A stretch of DNA of 7,455 bases from an uncultured Clostridia bacterium (GTDB lineage Bacteria > Bacillota > Clostridia > Christensenellales > UBA1242). The DNA is taken from the NCBI GenBank assembly GCA_904397185.1, contig CAJFOL010000007.1, positions 1 to 7,455 of the forward strand. Direction: 5' to 3'. The notes below the pieces were generated by a model. That model was not told the origin of the DNA, did not search any database, and saw only the letters and a program-made list of their open reading frames with translations. A program made the position numbers and the translations under genes. Below are positions 6,079 to 7,455 of this stretch, one piece after another (the first letter of the stretch is position 1; each line of letters opens with the position of its first letter).

Positions 6079-6907
6079 AGCGGGCTACGTAGCAGTTGTT
6101 GGGCTTCCAAATGCTGGAAAAAGTAGCCTCGTCAATGCTTTAGTCGGCGAAAAGGTCGCTATTATCTCATCAAAGCCTCAGACAACACGTGATAATATCC
6201 TTGGAATTGTAAATGGCGAAGATTACCAAATTGTCCTAGTTGACACTCCTGGAGTCCATCATAGCAAAAATGCACTTGACAAGGCGATGATGAAGAATGT
6301 CCGCTCGGCAGTAAATGGAGTCGACCTTATTTTGTATTTAATTGACGGCACAACTTCGCCTAGCGATGAAGAAAAAGAGTATATTGAGCATTTGGAAATC
6401 CCTACCAAGATAATAAAGACGAAAATCGACCTTAAAAACCTTAAAAAATTTGATTGTGACCTTGAAGTATCTTCCAAAACTGGCGAAAACATTGACAAAC
6501 TGAAAGGTTTGATTCTTGAAAACCTTCCAAGTTATGAAGAGGAACACTATATTTTTGATAAAGACTATTATACCGACAAAAGTGTAAAATTCTTAATTGC
6601 TGAGGAAATTCGCGAAAAGGCACTTAATATTCTTCATCAAGAAGTACCACACGGAATTGCCGTTGAGATAATACGGTTTTATGAGGAAGAAAAGATTGTG
6701 CATATAGATGCTGACCTTGTGTGCGAAAATGAAAGACATAAGGGGATGATAATTGGCAAGGGTGGACAAACACTAAAAAAGGTAGGCTCGGATGCGAGAG
6801 CCTTTGCAGAACAACTTTTAGGCAAGAAGGTAATGCTAAAAATCTTTGTCAGAGTTGAAAAAGACTGGAGAAATAAACCCGATAAAATCAAGAGTTTAGG
6901 ATATTAA
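6071..6907 (+). CDS. era: GTPase Era
   Basis: Era is an essential GTPase that binds the 3' end of 16S rRNA and times 30S subunit assembly. The 278 residues are slightly short of the usual 295-305 but the gene looks complete. G1 GLPNAGKSS is at 11-19, G2 QTTRD at 37-41, G3 DTPG at 58-61, G4 at 117-120, G5 SSKTGEN at 134-140. The C-terminal KH domain starts near 173, includes EEIREKAL (178-185) and the RNA-binding loop GMIIGKGG (225-232), and ends KDWRNKPDKIKSLGY. G4 is TKID rather than NKxD: Thr replaces the Asn that recognises guanine, a change seen in some Ras-like GTPases but unusual in Era. AGGAAG (6061-6066) precedes ATG 6071 inside ybeY. No clear terminator follows; a 5-bp TTAGG/CCTAA repeat across the stop is weak. 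Confidence 0.96.
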   Translation: MFKAGYVAVVGLPNAGKSSLVNALVGEKVAIISSKPQTTRDNILGIVNGEDYQIVLVDTPGVHHSKNALDKAMMKNVRSAVNGVDLILYLIDGTTSPSDEEKEYIEHLEIPTKIIKTKIDLKNLKKFDCDLEVSSKTGENIDKLKGLILENLPSYEEEHYIFDKDYYTDKSVKFLIAEEIREKALNILHQEVPHGIAVEIIRFYEEEKIVHIDADLVCENERHKGMIIGKGGQTLKKVGSDARAFAEQLLGKKVMLKIFVRVEKDWRNKPDKIKSLGY

Positions 6908-6955
6908 TAAGCCTAATATGTAGAAAAGTGTATTTTTAATGAAAAGAATGAGCAA

Positions 6956-6979
6956 TATTTTTGGGTTACAGATACCACC
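6956..6979 (+). repeat. AGATACCACC module, copy 1
   Basis: TATTTTTGGGT, a short variable piece, then AGATACCACC. It can form GGT (6964-6966) / ACC (6974-6976) around TACAGAT. Copy 2 is at 7344-7366; the variable part differs in length by one base. Confidence 0.6.
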
Positions 6980-6981
6980 TG

Positions 6982-7008
6982 CGAGCCAAATGCTCGGCGA
7001 TTGTTCGC
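6982..7008 (+). repeat. Two abutting hairpins, loops CAAAT and TTGT
   Basis: CGAGC (6982-6986), loop CAAAT, GCTCG (6992-6996), followed with no gap by GCGA (6997-7000), loop TTGT, TCGC (7005-7008). The first shares its loop with the GCGAC-CAAAT-GTCGC hairpins downstream but has a different stem. T-rich DNA follows at 7013-7021, so the pair might also end era transcripts. Confidence 0.6.
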
Positions 7009-7068
7009 TAGGTTGTTTTTTGTACTTTATTTCCGCTCTAAAATATATGATAAAAAGTGGCTCAGCAA

Positions 7069-7102
7069 CCAAACTTAGTTTGGATCAGCGACCAAATGTC
7101 GC
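7069..7102 (+). repeat. 34-base double-hairpin unit, copy 1
   Basis: CCAAAC-TTA-GTTTGG (7069-7083), the spacer ATCA (7084-7087), then GCGAC-CAAAT-GTCGC (7088-7102). It matches copy 2 at 7381-7414 at 32 of 34 positions; the two differences are the outer base pair of the first hairpin, C-G here and G-C there. Confidence 0.85.
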
Positions 7103-7106
7103 CCGG

Positions 7107-7135
7107 GCAAATTTAGTTTGCAAACCAGATGTTTG
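7107..7135 (+). repeat. Variant of the double-hairpin unit
   Basis: GCAAAT-TTA-GTTTGC (7107-7121, one G-T pair) followed, sharing one base, by CAAAC-CAGAT-GTTTG (7121-7135). Loops TTA and CAGAT mirror TTA and CAAAT of the 34-base unit, but the ATCA spacer is gone and the second stem is different. The GCCCGGGC palindrome (7101-7108) joins it to copy 1. Confidence 0.7.
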
Positions 7136-7170
7136 ACGACTATCCGATTGAGTATTTTTAGGTATAAACT

Positions 7171-7258
7171 ATATCTCCGCTCTAACAGACCAAATTTCAT
7201 CATTTTTCAATAAAAATCTCCTTATCTTTCGGAGTCGTACAGGTCGGTAGCCTTTTTT
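7171..7258 (+). repeat. TCCGCTC ... CCTTAT ... GCC-T6 module, copy 1
   Basis: The module begins ATATCTCCGCTC, passes a TTTTTCAATAAAAATC segment and CTCCTTAT, then a segment of about 20 bases unlike copy 2, and ends GCC plus six T. Copy 2 (7313-7379) has the same order, TATCTCCGCTC, TTTTTCAAATAAAATCC, TTATTTTT, a different middle, GCC plus six T, but is 21 bases shorter. Confidence 0.55.
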
Positions 7259-7259
7259 A

Positions 7260-7312
7260 AAACCCAGGGGTTTGACGGAGTGTCCGCACAAGTGTGTTTT
7301 AGGCTTATGCCT
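7260..7312 (+). repeat. Run of four mini-hairpins
   Basis: In 53 bases: AAACC-CAGG-GGTTT (7260-7273), CGGA-GTG-TCCG (7276-7286), CAC-AAGT-GTG (7287-7296) and AGGC-TTAT-GCCT (7301-7312). Each stem is only 3-5 bp, but they are spaced almost without gaps, and the run sits between the two TCCGCTC modules. Confidence 0.55.
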
Positions 7313-7379
7313 TATCTCCGCTCACTTTTTCAAATAAAATCCTTATTTTTGGTCGAAGATACCACCGTCTGCCTTTTTT
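7313..7379 (+). repeat. TCCGCTC ... CCTTAT ... GCC-T6 module, copy 2
   Basis: Shorter partner of 7171-7258. Its second half carries the AGATACCACC module (7344-7366) with a TGGT/ACCA hairpin (7350-7364), and its final GCC-T6 can pair with the GGCA that opens the next unit (TGCC 7370-7373 / GGCA 7380-7383). Confidence 0.55.
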
Positions 7380-7380
7380 G

Positions 7381-7414
7381 GCAAACTTAGTTTGCATCAG
7401 CGACCAAATGTCGC
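7381..7414 (+). repeat. 34-base double-hairpin unit, copy 2
   Basis: GCAAAC-TTA-GTTTGC (7381-7395), ATCA (7396-7399), GCGAC-CAAAT-GTCGC (7400-7414), then CCGACTTTTTGTTTTTC. With the T-rich tail it could act as a terminator on the + strand. It starts 312 bases after copy 1. Confidence 0.85.
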
Positions 7415-7455
7415 CCGACTTTTTGTTTTTCTTTCTTATAAAAGTGGCTTTAGCC

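Larger units (their letters stand above)
6908..7455. repeat. Non-coding repeat mosaic rich in short hairpins
   Basis: About 550 bases without a gene that I can support. At least ten short hairpins with 4-6 bp stems and 3-5 base loops lie along it, mixed with modules that recur: TCCGCTC three times (7032, 7176, 7317; spacings 144 and 141), AAAAGTGGCT twice (7053, 7440), a TATTTTTGG..AGATACCACC module twice (6956-6979, 7344-7366) and a 34-base double hairpin twice (7069, 7381). T-runs follow several hairpins on the + strand (7253-7258, 7374-7379, 7420-7424). Apparent frames of up to about 65 codons run through it on both strands but cross the repeats and carry no family signal. It probably continues beyond the window edge. 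Confidence 0.75.

Noticed and set aside
6939..7136. 65-codon + frame after era
   Set aside because: Runs straight through the hairpins and repeat units, lacks a good ribosome binding site, and its sequence is explained by the repeats.
7075..7203. 42-codon - strand frame with AAGGAG upstream (7218-7223)
   Set aside because: The spacing of 14 bases to ATG is too long, it ends inside a TTA hairpin, and most of its residues are encoded by repeat units; kept only as part of the repeat finding.
7069..7414. CRISPR array
   Set aside because: Repeats are palindromic, unevenly spaced, few in number and not separated by uniform unique spacers; no cas genes.

Overview
The window looks like chromosomal DNA from a low-GC, endospore-lineage Firmicute, most likely an uncultivated Clostridia-type organism. 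The evidence is AT-rich codon use, strong GGAGG-type ribosome binding sites, TAA as the stop of all nine genes, and a yqfC-yqfD sporulation pair next to ybeY and era, an order known from Bacillus and Clostridium. The genus cannot be told from the sequence alone. All genes read on the + strand.

Layout. (1) 1-786: 3' part of ligA (NAD-dependent DNA ligase), cut by the window edge. (2) 801-1306: a good sigma-A promoter, a 143-residue two-helix membrane protein of unknown function (850-1281) and a palindromic terminator. (3) 1327-2154: an OGG1-type 8-oxoguanine DNA glycosylase. (4) 2234-3870: a promoter, floA (flotillin-like membrane scaffold), a translationally coupled single-pass membrane protein of unknown function, and a strong terminator. 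(5) 3871-4208: an AT-rich intergenic stretch with a direct repeat, a 12-bp-stem hairpin and a less AT-rich patch. (6) 4209-6907: a tightly packed operon yqfC-yqfD-ybeY-era in which every junction overlaps. (7) 6908-7455: about 550 bases with no credible gene, filled by a mosaic of short hairpins and repeated modules.

How the genes relate. ligA and ogg both belong to DNA maintenance. floA and its partner form a membrane-organisation unit. yqfC and yqfD are coat or forespore-engulfment stage sporulation genes fused in one transcript with two ribosome-assembly factors, ybeY (rRNA processing) and era (30S maturation). Compared with Bacillus subtilis, where floA, yqfC, yqfD, phoH, yqfF, ybeY, dgkA, cdd and era lie in that order, this organism keeps the frame of the cluster but lacks phoH, yqfF, dgkA and cdd here, and has an unknown gene after floA.

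The part least explained by known biology is the downstream repeat mosaic. There a 34-base two-hairpin unit occurs twice with a compensatory base-pair swap, and several other hairpins keep the loop CAAAT (or CAGAT) while all their stem bases change. The floA partner with its doubled DDFxxFLE motif is the most interesting protein.
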